NCBI GenBank assembly: GCA_030693515.1
Contig: JAUYAK010000003.1
Span: 1 to 64,000 of the forward strand
DNA from: Opitutaceae bacterium
Lineage (GTDB): Bacteria > Verrucomicrobiota > Verrucomicrobiia > Opitutales > Opitutaceae
Direction: 5' to 3'
Length of the DNA stretch: 64,000 bases
Under the pieces are notes generated by a model. It saw only the letters and a program-made list of their open reading frames with translations. It did no database searches and had not been told where the DNA came from. The translations under genes and the position numbers were made by a program. Positions 49,125-60,498 of the stretch are shown in pieces. Position 1 is the first letter of the stretch, and every line of letters begins with the position of its first letter.

Positions 49125-51347
49125 GTGCGCACCCTCGCCCTGCTCGTGCTGCTCCTGACTGGTCTCGTCTCGCCCGCCGTCCGCGCGGCCGACACGCCGG
49201 CACCGCGTCTGCTCGAAAAGCGCGTCGAGGGACTGTTTCGTCCGCCCGCCGGCGAACGTTCGGCCCTGTCCCTCGACGGCAAGTTCATGGCCTACACGCA
49301 GCACGCGCCCGGCGAGCTGCTCATCATCATCCTCGACCTTGAGCGGCGCGTGGTGACCGCGCGCATCAGCGCCGACGAGGATCGGCCGATTTTGCACTCC
49401 AGGGAAAAGCGTCGCGCGCGCCTGCGCTACCTGGAGTGGACCGAAGGCAGCCGCCTCATCTTCGCGCCGGAGATTGAGATTATCGGGCCGCCGGTGAAGA
49501 CGCCCTTGCCGGACACGTTTCTCCTTTCTTCGGCGGAGGAGACGGGGTCTCGCTTTCAAGTTCCGCCGCTCGAGCCCACCGTGATCGCGCCGGTGATGGC
49601 CGTGGATCACGATGGCCGCAATCCGCTCCAGCTGGCCGATGCAAAGACGTTTCAAACCATGCGGACCGATCCCAGTGCCGCGGATATGCCTCCTCGGATG
49701 CGCCGCGCACCGCCGCTCATCCGGGGGTTCGCGGCCGGGGATCGCACGCACCTGCTCGTCGAGATTCAGGGCTACACGGGCTACGGGGCTTTCCCCGAGA
49801 TGATCCCGACCAAGCTCTTTCGCGTCCATGTGCGCACCGGAAAAATCACCGAGGCGCACAGCGAGCCCGGCAACGGCCAGATCGCCTACGATCTTGCCGG
49901 CCAGCCGCGCCTCGCCCGTGAGAGCAAACGCGGGCAAGGCTCCGCGTTTCTTGCGCGCGCGCCGGACTCCGGCCGGTGGACGAAGCTCCCCGAGCCGCCC
50001 GGTGCCGGTCCACAGGGAAGCTTCGCGGTGACGCCGGAAACCTATTTCGGCGAGCGCGCGATCCCGCTCGGTTTCGATGCCGATCCCGCGGTGATGATCT
50101 ACGCGTCGAACGCGGGGCGCGACACGTTTGGCGTCTATGGCGTCAACCTGAAGACGCGCCAGCGCACCGAGCTCTCGCTCGAGCACCCGGAGCGCGATCT
50201 CGTGGCGCTCGATGCCTCGGCGGCGGACCGCGTCCTCGTCCTTGATCGGCACCATCACACCGTCGCCGGAGTGCGGGTGCCGGGCTCGCGCCCGCTCACG
50301 GTGTGGATGGACGCGGAGTTGGCCGAGGTGCAGCGCGCCGCGGAGGCCAAATTTCCGTCGCGCAGCGTCGAACTGCGCGATTGGGACGAGGGGCGCCACC
50401 GCTTCCTCGTGCAGGTGACGGGCGGAACCGAACCGGGCCGCGCCTTCCAGTTTCAGCGGCACGAGGATCTGATGGTCGAGCTCATGCGCAGCGCACGGTG
50501 GCTGCCCGCGGCCGAACTGCACGCGACGGACTACTTCGAGTTCGCCGGTCCCGGCGGCGCGCCGCTCAGCGGTTTTCTCACACGCCCGCGCGCGCCGCGG
50601 CTGAACCCTCCGCCGCTCATCATGTGGTTTGCCCCGGGGCTGCCGCCGCAGCCGCACGCCGAGTTCGATGCCCAGGCGCAGGTGCTGGCCGACATGGGGT
50701 TCATGGTCTGCCGCCTCAACCAGCGGGGTGTGGCGGGCCAAGGCGCGCGCCACCGCGAGGCCCTGCGCCGTGATCCCGCCGGAGCGCCGGCGGTCGATGC
50801 GCTCGCCGCCATCGACTGGATTGCCGCGCGGCACCGCGTGGACCGCAAGCGCGTCGCCGTGCTGGGCGAGGGGCTGGCGGGGCACTTTGCGCTGCGGGCT
50901 GCGCAGCTGCATCCGGAGGCGTTCCGCTGCGCCGTGGTCTTTGAGCCGATCATCAACCTCTGGACTTGGGTGCAGCCTCCGCCCGATGCGGCGGGGCCGC
51001 CGAGCTTCACGCAGGAGGTGAACCGCATCTTCCTCCAAGGTGGCGGCGCGCGGCTGCCCGAGCTCGCGGCGACTGCGCACGCCGCGGCCTGGCGGTCGCC
51101 GGTCTTTGTGGCCACGCGCGGCGACCGCCACAGCGCGACCGATCAGCAGATTGCGGCCGGGGTGGCGCAGATGAAATCGCAGCTGAGCCGGCGCGACATC
51201 CCGTGGGTGGCCGTCCAGTTCAACACGGACTACGTGGAGGGATTGCCCGGAGCGCGCACGCGGCTCTATCGCGAGCTGGAGGAGTTCTTCAACCTGCACC
51301 TCTACAACTACGACGTGAAGATTGGCCCCACGCGGGTCGTGCGATGA
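49125..51347 (+). CDS. S9 prolyl-oligopeptidase-like exported protein, catalytic Ser apparently lost
   Basis: 740 residues. Signal peptide (TLALLVLLLTGLVSPAVRA) from GTG 49125; a propeller-like N-terminal part to ~residue 470; an alpha/beta-hydrolase region from ~480 (APLSGFLTRPRAP, MGFMVCRLNQRGVAGQGARH, AVDALAAIDWIAARHRVDRKRVAVLG). The nucleophile elbow expected as GxSxG reads GEGLAG (G581-E582-G583), so the Ser position is Gly. Probably a non-catalytic or altered S9-family protein. Its TGA overlaps the ATG of the next gene. Confidence 0.75.
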   Translation: MRTLALLVLLLTGLVSPAVRAADTPAPRLLEKRVEGLFRPPAGERSALSLDGKFMAYTQHAPGELLIIILDLERRVVTARISADEDRPILHSREKRRARLRYLEWTEGSRLIFAPEIEIIGPPVKTPLPDTFLLSSAEETGSRFQVPPLEPTVIAPVMAVDHDGRNPLQLADAKTFQTMRTDPSAADMPPRMRRAPPLIRGFAAGDRTHLLVEIQGYTGYGAFPEMIPTKLFRVHVRTGKITEAHSEPGNGQIAYDLAGQPRLARESKRGQGSAFLARAPDSGRWTKLPEPPGAGPQGSFAVTPETYFGERAIPLGFDADPAVMIYASNAGRDTFGVYGVNLKTRQRTELSLEHPERDLVALDASAADRVLVLDRHHHTVAGVRVPGSRPLTVWMDAELAEVQRAAEAKFPSRSVELRDWDEGRHRFLVQVTGGTEPGRAFQFQRHEDLMVELMRSARWLPAAELHATDYFEFAGPGGAPLSGFLTRPRAPRLNPPPLIMWFAPGLPPQPHAEFDAQAQVLADMGFMVCRLNQRGVAGQGARHREALRRDPAGAPAVDALAAIDWIAARHRVDRKRVAVLGEGLAGHFALRAAQLHPEAFRCAVVFEPIINLWTWVQPPPDAAGPPSFTQEVNRIFLQGGGARLPELAATAHAAAWRSPVFVATRGDRHSATDQQIAAGVAQMKSQLSRRDIPWVAVQFNTDYVEGLPGARTRLYRELEEFFNLHLYNYDVKIGPTRVVR

Positions 51348-52996
51348 ACCGTGTCGCGAAGAAATTGTTGGCAGGAGCGCTCACGCTGGCCGCGCTGGCG
51401 GCGGCCGAGGCGCCGCCCGGGCCGGCGGTCGAGCTGCCCCCGATGATCGTCGAGGAGGCGGCGACCCTGCCGCCCTGGCTCTACGTGCGCGCCGACGGCA
51501 CGGAATACCTCTCGCGTTGCAAGGAGACCACCACCCGCGGCTACGTCGAGATGCGGCGCAGCCGGATGCTGTGGGTGCGGGCGCTCATCCCGGCGGACCT
51601 GCTCGCGCGCTCCGATGTGCCCGGGGTCACGGTGCTCGTGAGCCAGCGCCTCAAGCCCTCAAACAACAGCGAGGTAATCGGAGAGGTGATGCAGCTCCAA
51701 GGCGGGGCGCGGCCCGACGGCGGCTACCGGCGGGCCACCACCGCGCCCAACATGATGCTCTCGGACTCCGACGCCGTCGGGGTCTTCGCCTACATCGACG
51801 AGTCCAACTTCGAACGCCGCAATCTCACGATCTCGTCGGATTTTGTGCGGTATCTGCTCGCGCGCCGCACGCCGGCGCCGCCGCGCTGGCTGATCGACGG
51901 CATCATGGCCGCCTACAACGCCGTGCTCTTCGAGGAAACCCCGATCACGCTCGGGCGGCTGTCGTGGCACTCCGTCGAGGAGCTGCGCGCGCTGGCGAAG
52001 GATTCTGGCGCACCCCGCACGCTGCTGCCGATGGGTGAACTTTTCGCGGGCACGGGCGGCGCGGCGCGCCACCCCAAAATCGCGCAGATGCAGGCGGCCC
52101 TCCTGGTGCGCTGGGCGCTCGATCCGCGGAACGCGCAGCGCGACGCGTTTTGGAAATTTGCGGCGCAAGCCTGCGCTGCTCCGGCGAGCGAGGCGATGCT
52201 GCGCGAGGTGCTCGGCTTTGGCTTCGCCGATTTGCGCGACCGGCTGAGCGATTACCTGCCGACCGCGCTGCGCGAGCCCCTGCACTTGCCTTTGGAGCGT
52301 TCCGCGGCGCTGCCTGCTTTGGAGATTCGCCGCGCCACGCCCAACGAGATCGCCCGGCTGCGCGGCGAGTGGGAGCGGCTCGCCGTGCCGCTGGTGCGTC
52401 GGCGCCATCCCGATCACGCGGCCCGCTATTTGGAACAGGCCCGGCGCACGCTCCGGCGCGCCTACGACAGCGGTGACCGCGACCCGCGCCTGCTGGCCTC
52501 GCTCGGGCTCTGTGAAATCGATGCCGGCGAATTGCCGGCGGCCCGGGACTTCCTCGATGCCGCGGTGGTCGCGGGCGTGGTGCGCCCGCGGGCGGCCTAC
52601 GAACTCGCGCGCCTGCGCTGGGGCGACCTCGTCCGGGGCCAGCCGGCCACGCGGCACTTCGCGGCGGAGGAAATCGCGCCCGTGCTCGAGCCGTTGCGTC
52701 TGGGTTTCGATCAGGCACCCGCCATCGCCGAACTGATCGAACTGTGGGCCGACGCGTGGACGCGCACCACGGCCCGGCCCAGCGAGGCGGATGTCCAGCG
52801 TCTGGTCCGCGGCGCGGAGCAGTTCATTGCAGAACCGCGCGTCGGCCTGCGGGTGGCGCGGGCGCTCGGCCGCCACGGAAAAACCGCCGAGGCGAGGGCG
52901 GTGCTCGGCGCGGCTTTCTTGCACGTCCGCGACGATGCGATGCGCGCGCAGTTGGCGCAGATGTTCGCGGCGCTGAAAACCGATCCGAAAAAATAG
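51344..52996 (+). CDS. Exported hypothetical protein with helical-repeat C-terminus
   Basis: 550 residues: signal peptide (KKLLAGALTLAALAAAEA), a middle part with RWLIDGIMAAYNAVLFEE (resembling the pseudo-active region of gluzincin-type peptidase families but with no HExxH), and a C-terminal third of TPR-like helices (DPRLLASLGLCEIDAGELPA, LRVARALGRHGKTAEARAVL). No named family recognised. Translationally coupled to the S9-like gene through ATGA. Confidence 0.65.
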   Translation: MNRVAKKLLAGALTLAALAAAEAPPGPAVELPPMIVEEAATLPPWLYVRADGTEYLSRCKETTTRGYVEMRRSRMLWVRALIPADLLARSDVPGVTVLVSQRLKPSNNSEVIGEVMQLQGGARPDGGYRRATTAPNMMLSDSDAVGVFAYIDESNFERRNLTISSDFVRYLLARRTPAPPRWLIDGIMAAYNAVLFEETPITLGRLSWHSVEELRALAKDSGAPRTLLPMGELFAGTGGAARHPKIAQMQAALLVRWALDPRNAQRDAFWKFAAQACAAPASEAMLREVLGFGFADLRDRLSDYLPTALREPLHLPLERSAALPALEIRRATPNEIARLRGEWERLAVPLVRRRHPDHAARYLEQARRTLRRAYDSGDRDPRLLASLGLCEIDAGELPAARDFLDAAVVAGVVRPRAAYELARLRWGDLVRGQPATRHFAAEEIAPVLEPLRLGFDQAPAIAELIELWADAWTRTTARPSEADVQRLVRGAEQFIAEPRVGLRVARALGRHGKTAEARAVLGAAFLHVRDDAMRAQLAQMFAALKTDPKK

Positions 52997-53007
52997 CCTG
53001 TCGGAGG

Positions 53008-53283
53008 CTATGCTTCGGCGGTGGTGGGATCGATTATTTCGCGGACGATCGAAATGCGGTTCGCAGGGAATCCGCCCTGCTGGGCGTGTTCCCGCACCTG
53101 CTGCTCATTGTCCGCGATGTAAACGCAGTAAATTTTATCGTCGGTCACATAGCTGTGCTGCCATTGAACCGCCGGGCCGAGCTTGCGCAGCACGCCGCAC
53201 GATTTCTGAGAGATGCCTTTCAGTTGATCCGGCGTAAGTTTTCCGGCGCCGGGGATTTCGCGTTCGATGACGTATTTGGGCAT
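53008..53283 (-). CDS. DUF4242 family protein
   Basis: 91 residues beginning MPKYVIEREIPGAGKLTPDQL, with SYVTDDKIYCVYIADNEQQVREHA, the ferredoxin-like DUF4242 pattern (some members bind nickel). ATG 53283 is preferred over the longer frame because family similarity starts at MPKYVIERE. Function not established. Confidence 0.85.
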   Translation of the reverse strand: MPKYVIEREIPGAGKLTPDQLKGISQKSCGVLRKLGPAVQWQHSYVTDDKIYCVYIADNEQQVREHAQQGGFPANRISIVREIIDPTTAEA

Positions 53284-53390
53284 GATAGCGTCCTTGATCT
53301 TTGTGGTTAGGCACCAATGCTGCGCCGCGAGGCGGGCATAGGCTGATACGCTCACGACGCCTGTGCCAGTTGGCGGTGTAAAGTCTGAAA

Positions 53391-54672
53391 TTAGCCGCCT
53401 GAACCCGAGCCACTGCCGCCGCCCTTGGCGGGCTTGTCGATGCGGGCAATGACGCCGGCCGCCTTCAAGAAGTCAGGATCGATTTCCAGGCCCATGTCGG
53501 GCGTGGTCGGGGCTTTGGTTTGCCGTCCACGATTTTGAAATCGGGTTTGAACCACGTGGGCGCTTTCGGCGGCGCGCGCCACGGATATTCCATGAACGGC
53601 CCGGTGTTATTCGTGCACGACGAGAACTGCACGATGTTGACCGAGGTCGCGCCGGTCTGCGTGTTGTGCGGGACGATGGTGCAGCCGAATTTTTCCGCGA
53701 TACGCGCGCCGCGCTTGGTGCGGATGAGTCGGCCGATATAGTTGATGTCGGGTTGGGCGATTTTCATCACACCGTTGCGCAGCGTCCAATCGAACTGCCA
53801 CAGGGAGCAGTTCTGTTCACCGTAGGCGATCGGGATGTGCAGCGCATCGGCGACGGCCTGCGTCTCGCCGAGGTCCTCCAGCATGCGGCCGATGCGGATG
53901 CCGTGGGGCGCGTCGTAGGAGCCGTTGGCGTCGGCGCGCAGGATGACTTTGTCGCCGAGTTTTTCACGGGCCAGCTTGAGGAGCTTTTCGGTGCGGCTGG
54001 GATAGGCGTCGAGGTTGCAGCTCATGCGGCCACCGATTTTGAACTTCACGGATTTTGCGCCTGTCTCCGCGACACCGCACACGTAGACGTCCACCTCCTG
54101 CCGGCGGTGAGAATGCGATCCGAACCGGAGAGATAGAAGGGGATCTCGGTTTTGACGATGCCGCCGAGCAACGCGCCGACGCGCTTGTGGGGGGACCTTT
54201 CCGAGAAGATCGAGGAGGCTTTGCTCAAGGTAGGCGACGGGGCACCAGAACGGGAGGCCGGCGAGCTTGTAGTTGGCGCGATAGACGTCGTTGATGAGAG
54301 TCTTGAGCTGGCGGGCGTCCTTGCCGATGAACCGGGGCGCGACGAGGCGCTCGAAGATCGGCAGGAAGTCCTCGACCTGCTTGGTCCCCGTGATGCCGAC
54401 GGCGTCGGCGGTCGAGCGCGTGCGGACGAAAAAAATGGAGCCGTTTTTGAGTATCTCGATCGATGCGAGCTTCACCGGCGATTTGATCAGCCCGGGCAGG
54501 TCGAACATCGGCTGCTCAGCGTCGCGGATGAGCAGAAGCGCGCCGGCGGTGGGCGCTGCAGAAGCGGCAACCGCCGCGGGAGCCGTTGGGCCGCGGGCGG
54601 ACGAAGAAGGAGGCGAGGCGCCACGGAGGCGGCGCCGGTGTATTTGAACCCGTCGCGGCGGGAGAGGTGCAT
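53391..54672 (-). pseudogene. Mandelate racemase/enolase-superfamily dehydratase, decayed
   Basis: Recognisable pieces lie in different frames. MHLSRRDGFKYTG (Tat-type leader, 54672) is followed by ALLLIRDAEQPMFDLPGLIKSPVK in another frame, then KRVGALLGGIVKTEIPFYLSG in a third, then AETGAKSVKFKIGGRMS to YPWRAPPKAPTWFKPD. The end, KAPTTPDMGLEIDPDFLKAAG, is again shifted. The stretch after LRADANGSYDAPHGIRIGRMLEDL jumps to GETQAVADALHIPIAYGEQ, apparently losing ~15-20 residues that hold the FFEEP metal-ligand strand. At least four frameshifts plus a deletion: clearly inactive. Confidence 0.85.
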
Positions 54673-54721
54673 GGGGTTGGATGCTAGGACGCCTGAAAAG
54701 CGGGGATGGCCCGCACCCGCG

Positions 54722-55705
<984 letters not shown>

Positions 55706-55824
55706 TTTTTGAAACCACTAATGCACACTAATGAATGGGAATACTCGGAATCCTAAAGCAGGATGAAGAGTGGCGGTGTGAAGTCCCGATCACGGCCTCA
55801 GAGGAGTGACCATTGCCGGTCAAT

Positions 55825-56799
<975 letters not shown>

Positions 56800-56802
56800 T
56801 GC

Positions 56803-56839
56803 GGATTTACGATTGGGGATTTACGATTTCCGATTGGGG
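56803..56839. repeat. Short direct repeats GGATTTACGATT / CGATTGGGG
   Basis: GGATTTACGATT occurs at 56803-56814 and 56817-56828, with CGATTGGGG at 56810-56818 and 56831-56839, in the gap between the oppD-type start and the stop of the upstream fusion gene. A+T-richer than its surroundings. Confidence 0.7.
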
Positions 56840-56844
56840 CGGCG

Positions 56845-58809
56845 CTAGGAGACTGTGGAGGAGAGGGATGCGCGCAAGGCTGCGGCGACTGTATCGGGTG
56901 TGAGATCGGAGAGGTCACCACCGCCGGTGAGCGGGCAACCGGGCGGCTGAAGGATGCGTGCGGGGGAGGAGAAGACCGGACCGGTGCGCAGGGGATTCGT
57001 CGGGCCGAAGAGCGCGAGCAGCGGGATGCCGAGGGCGTTGGCGAGGTGCATGCCACCGGTGTCATTGGTCACGAGCAGGCGCGCGGCGCGGAGTTGAGCC
57101 ACGAACGCCGGCAGATCGGTTTTCCCCGCGAGATTCTCCACGCGGTCGGGACTGAAGCCCTCGGCGATGGCGGTGGTGATGGAGCGATCATTGGCCGTGC
57201 CGAGGAGGACGAAACGTTCTTTGGGTAGCGACTCTATGAGCGCGCGCCAGTGCGGGATGGGCCAGCGTTTGGCGGGGGTGTTCTCTGAACCGCAAATCAG
57301 CGCGATCGTCGCGGTGGCGGGCGCACTCGTGGGCTGGAGCGGAGTGACATCAAGCGGGGCCGCGAGGCCGAAATGGCGGAAGAACTTTTCCCAAAGCTCC
57401 AGCTGAGGGTGAGTGCGCTCGTCGAAGTCCGCCGACACGGCGTAGGCATGGGACAGGAGTGGCCGCGACTTGCCGGGCCGCACGAGGCCGAAGCGCTGGC
57501 GGCAACCCGTGAGCCGGGCCTCAAGATCGCCGCGGAGAGAGTTGGTTAAAAGCAGCCACACATCGGGGAACTCGTGGCGGAGTTTTCGGAAGTGGAAAAA
57601 ATAGCCGAGGCCCTGCGGCGGGAGCGGGTGGTAGCGGTCGGCGACGCCCCACGATTCGAGCAGGGGGAGAAACTGTTTCTTGCCGACGAGCGTGATCTCG
57701 GCGTCGGGCCGCGAGGCGCGGAGCGCGCGGAGCAGGGGCAGCGCGATCACGACGTCGCCGAGCCAGTTGGGCAGGCGAATCCAGACGCGCGTGCGGCGGG
57801 GGAGGGCGGTGCGGCCGCGCGCGGCGAGATCGGCGGCGAGGAGATCGCGCTTGGCCTCGAGTCGGAAACGCTTCTCCGGCATGTCCTGATTGCGCCAGCG
57901 ATCGTGGGCCCAGAGCCAGGAGGCGCAGAGGTTGTCGTCGGCGCGGAGGAGGTCTTCGAGCCAGCGGTTCAGGCCGATGGTGACGGTCGCCCCGGAGCCA
58001 TCGTGTGCGATGTCCGCGGCGCCGATCTCAATGCGCCAGAAGGCGCGGCGGCGGGGAAAGAGGCCGACCACGCGCGCGTTGAACTTTTCCGCCATCAGGC
58101 CCGGCAGCTCGGTGGTGGAGCAGACGCGGCCGAAAAGCGTGGTGAGCGCGCCCTGCAGGCCCGCGTTTTGATCGAAGAGCACGCCGACCATGCCGCGTCG
58201 GCGGAGGATTTTCAGCGCCTCGGCAAAGCCCTCCTTGCGGGAGAGCAGCTTCATGCCGAAGCGCTCGCGCGACGCTTTGACGAAGGCGTCGGTGGCCGGG
58301 TGGTCGAGCGGCCGGTAGATGATGCCAAACTCGGGGAACGTGCCCGGCACGAGCAGCGGCTGCGCGGTCTGCGCCTCCCAATAGGCGAGGTGCGGGGAGC
58401 AGATGAGCGTGGGCGCCGGATCACGGGCGTGGCGCGCGTGGACGGCCAGCAGCTCCGGGGACCCGGTGAGAATCGCGCGCCAGCGGGTCGCGTCGAGATA
58501 CGGCGTGGCGAGCGACAGCAAGCCGGTCTCGATGAGCCGCCGGCAGCTCTCGCGGCCGATGGCGCGGCGCCAGGCGGCGGATTTTTCGGGAAAAGCGTGG
58601 TGGAGGTTCGACAGGATCAACCGACGGCGGCGGGGCAGGAGGAAGAAAATGAAGTCGCCCAGCCCCGCGGCCAGCGCGCGCAGCCCCGGCTCAGGGGTGG
58701 CGGCGGTGAGCCGGCCTAAAAACTTGAGCAAAGGGAGGAGCACGCGAAGCGGGTTGATTGCCGGGCCGCGGCAGGCGAGGCAAACCAACAGATGGCACCG
58801 GGGCATCAA
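56845..58809 (-). CDS. Fusion of LpxL-type acyltransferase and family 9 glycosyltransferase
   Basis: 654 residues made of two lipopolysaccharide-synthesis domains. Residues ~20-320 are a lauroyl/myristoyl acyltransferase (LpxL/HtrB type): ICSPHLAYWE carries the H-x4-E catalytic pair near residue 140, with GVLFDQNAG and LWAHDRW downstream. Residues ~340-654 are a heptosyltransferase-like GT9 domain: RVWIRLPNWLGDVVIALPLL, LICGSENTPAKRWPIPHW, VTNDTGGMHLANALGIPLLALFGPTNP. The two normally occur as separate proteins; together they could acylate lipid A and add a core sugar at the inner membrane. Start taken at ATG 58809; a GTG ~23 codons in is possible. Confidence 0.88.
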   Translation of the reverse strand: MMPRCHLLVCLACRGPAINPLRVLLPLLKFLGRLTAATPEPGLRALAAGLGDFIFFLLPRRRRLILSNLHHAFPEKSAAWRRAIGRESCRRLIETGLLSLATPYLDATRWRAILTGSPELLAVHARHARDPAPTLICSPHLAYWEAQTAQPLLVPGTFPEFGIIYRPLDHPATDAFVKASRERFGMKLLSRKEGFAEALKILRRRGMVGVLFDQNAGLQGALTTLFGRVCSTTELPGLMAEKFNARVVGLFPRRRAFWRIEIGAADIAHDGSGATVTIGLNRWLEDLLRADDNLCASWLWAHDRWRNQDMPEKRFRLEAKRDLLAADLAARGRTALPRRTRVWIRLPNWLGDVVIALPLLRALRASRPDAEITLVGKKQFLPLLESWGVADRYHPLPPQGLGYFFHFRKLRHEFPDVWLLLTNSLRGDLEARLTGCRQRFGLVRPGKSRPLLSHAYAVSADFDERTHPQLELWEKFFRHFGLAAPLDVTPLQPTSAPATATIALICGSENTPAKRWPIPHWRALIESLPKERFVLLGTANDRSITTAIAEGFSPDRVENLAGKTDLPAFVAQLRAARLLVTNDTGGMHLANALGIPLLALFGPTNPLRTGPVFSSPARILQPPGCPLTGGGDLSDLTPDTVAAALRASLSSTVS

Positions 58810-58879
58810 GTAAGGTCTAGCGCTGCGACAGTCTGGAGCTTTTAGTTCGTTTCGCGGGAGTCACTGACAGTCCCCTCCC

Positions 58880-58907
58880 TTGACGCGGGTGCGGGGCCCG
58901 CTAGGTT
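58880..58907 (+). promoter_or_regulatory. Possible sigma-70 promoter of hicBA
   Basis: TTGACG (58880-58885), a 16-base spacer containing GCGGGGCCCGC symmetry, and TAGGTT (58902-58907). The -10 ends only six bases before the hicB ATG, so transcription would start at about the start codon (leaderless). Confidence 0.4.
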
Positions 58908-58913
58908 GCGGCC

Positions 58914-59123
58914 ATGAACTACGGCGTCACGCTCGTCGAATCCGATGAAGGCTGGGCAGTGTGGTGCGATCAGTTGCCCGGCTGCTGTTCGCAGGGCGCG
59001 ACCCGCGCCGAGGCTGTGGCCAATATCCGCGAGGCCATCGCTGAATATCTCGCCGCGCGGGCCGAAGAAATTCGCGGCGATGCGGCCGTGCGCTCGGTGG
59101 CTCACGAAACCGTGGTGGTCTGA
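58914..59123 (+). CDS. hicB: HicB-family antitoxin
   Basis: 69 residues with the HicB partial RNase H-like fold: YGVTLVESDEGWAVWCDQLPGCCSQGATRAEAVANIREAI. Neutralises HicA; short HicB forms without an added DNA-binding domain are common. Six bases upstream of the hicA start, antitoxin first. Confidence 0.88.
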   Translation: MNYGVTLVESDEGWAVWCDQLPGCCSQGATRAEAVANIREAIAEYLAARAEEIRGDAAVRSVAHETVVV

Positions 59124-59129
59124 ACGTCT

Positions 59130-59342
59130 ATGCCGAAGCTGCCCGGCATCGGTCAGAAGGATGCAGTGCGAGTGCTGGAAAAATGCGGCTTCCGCGTGGT
59201 GCGGCAGGGCAAGCATCTCACCATGTCCAACGGCACTGTGATGCTGCAAATCCCGCGGCACAATCCGGTCAACGCCTACACGATGGGCTACATCGCCAAG
59301 CTCGCGGGTCTCACGCCCGATCAATTCCGCGCGAAACTCTAG
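59130..59342 (+). CDS. hicA: HicA-family mRNA interferase toxin
   Basis: 70 residues of the dsRBD-like HicA family: GIGQKDAVRVLEKCGFRVVRQGKHLTMSN with the catalytic His in GKH, and IPRHNPVNAYTMGYIAKLAGL at the end. HicA toxins cleave mRNA without needing ribosomes. Paired with hicB. Confidence 0.92.
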   Translation: MPKLPGIGQKDAVRVLEKCGFRVVRQGKHLTMSNGTVMLQIPRHNPVNAYTMGYIAKLAGLTPDQFRAKL

Positions 59343-59469
59343 CGCGCGTTCACTCGGCAATCGCGGTTGCAGTGCCCGCTTTGCATTTCGCGTTTGATTT
59401 CGCGCCGCGCCCCGCCTGAAACATGCAGCCTTCGCACGGTGGAACCCTCTGCTGTCCCACCGTGTTGCC

Positions 59470-60426
59470 ATGACCGAACTCCTCATCATCAAGCCGTCGT
59501 CCCTCGGCGACATCGTGCACGCCCTGCAGGTCGCAACCTCGATCAAGGCGCAGGTGGCGCATGTGCGCATCTCGTGGGTCGTGCGCGAGATTTTCGCGCC
59601 CATCGTGCGCGCCTGCGCGGCGGTCGATCAGGTGTATGTCTTCGAGCGGGCGGCCGGGGCCAAGGGTTTCCTGCGGCTCGCGCGGGAGATCCGGCAGAAG
59701 CAGTTCGACTACGTCTTCGACATGCAGGGCCTGCTGCGCACCGGCCTGATGACGCAGCGCGTGCGCGCGCAAAAGAAGATCGGCCGGTCGGACGCGCGCG
59801 AGTTCTCGAGCGTGTTTTACGACGAGAAGGTGCCGCTTCCGCCCGGCGGCAAACGCAGCCACGCGCTCGACATCCTCCTTCAGTTCTGTCCCGCGATCGG
59901 CGCCAAGCCCGAGCTGCAGGGCGCGCTCAAGTTTCGCGAGGTGGACAGCCTCAACCTGAGCTTTGCCGATACGCGCGGCGGCGGGAAGCCCATCGTGATG
60001 TTTGTGGACAGCCGGCGCGCGGAGAAGACGTGGGGCGGTTTCAAGGAATTGACGGAGCTGCTGCTGCGCGAGGACCGGACCCGCAAGGTCGTGTGGGCCG
60101 GCAGCAGCTACGTGCATGATCGGGGGGCGTTTCCCCCGGCGCAATTTTTCAACCTCACCAACAACACGAGCCTCGTCTCCCTGCCCGCGCTCGTGAAGCG
60201 CGCGGACTGGGTGATCGCCAACGACAGCGGGCCGATGCACCTCGCGGCGGCGCTCGGCGTGCGGGTGCTGGGCATCTTCGGCCCGACGGATCCGCGGCTC
60301 TTCGGGCCCTATCCGCCCAACGCGCCGGGCAACGTCGTCGTGCAGGCGCCCGTGGGCGATCTGAAGCTGCTCTCGGCCAAGGAGGTCTATCAGCGCTTCC
60401 AGCGGGCCCAAGCGCGGTTCAAGTAG
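59470..60426 (+). CDS. Family 9 glycosyltransferase (heptosyltransferase I-like)
   Basis: 318 residues: LIIKPSSLGDIVHALQVATSI at the N-terminus (acceptor-side loop of WaaC-type enzymes), DYVFDMQGLLRTGLMT, and the donor-site ADWVIANDSGPMHLAAALGVRVLGIFGPTDP. Transfers a heptose or similar sugar to lipopolysaccharide inner core. It lies near, but on the opposite strand from, the acyltransferase-GT9 fusion. Confidence 0.9.
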   Translation: MTELLIIKPSSLGDIVHALQVATSIKAQVAHVRISWVVREIFAPIVRACAAVDQVYVFERAAGAKGFLRLAREIRQKQFDYVFDMQGLLRTGLMTQRVRAQKKIGRSDAREFSSVFYDEKVPLPPGGKRSHALDILLQFCPAIGAKPELQGALKFREVDSLNLSFADTRGGGKPIVMFVDSRRAEKTWGGFKELTELLLREDRTRKVVWAGSSYVHDRGAFPPAQFFNLTNNTSLVSLPALVKRADWVIANDSGPMHLAAALGVRVLGIFGPTDPRLFGPYPPNAPGNVVVQAPVGDLKLLSAKEVYQRFQRAQARFK

Positions 60427-60498
60427 GCTGCGGGCGGCGTGACCGCTGATTTTGTCTTTGCCTTCGCTTCCGCGCGCTCCTCTGTTTCCGGCCAACCG

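Noticed and set aside
49095-51299. Minus-strand open frame of 734 codons
   Set aside because: Antisense to the S9-like gene; same codon-bias artefact as the other shadows.
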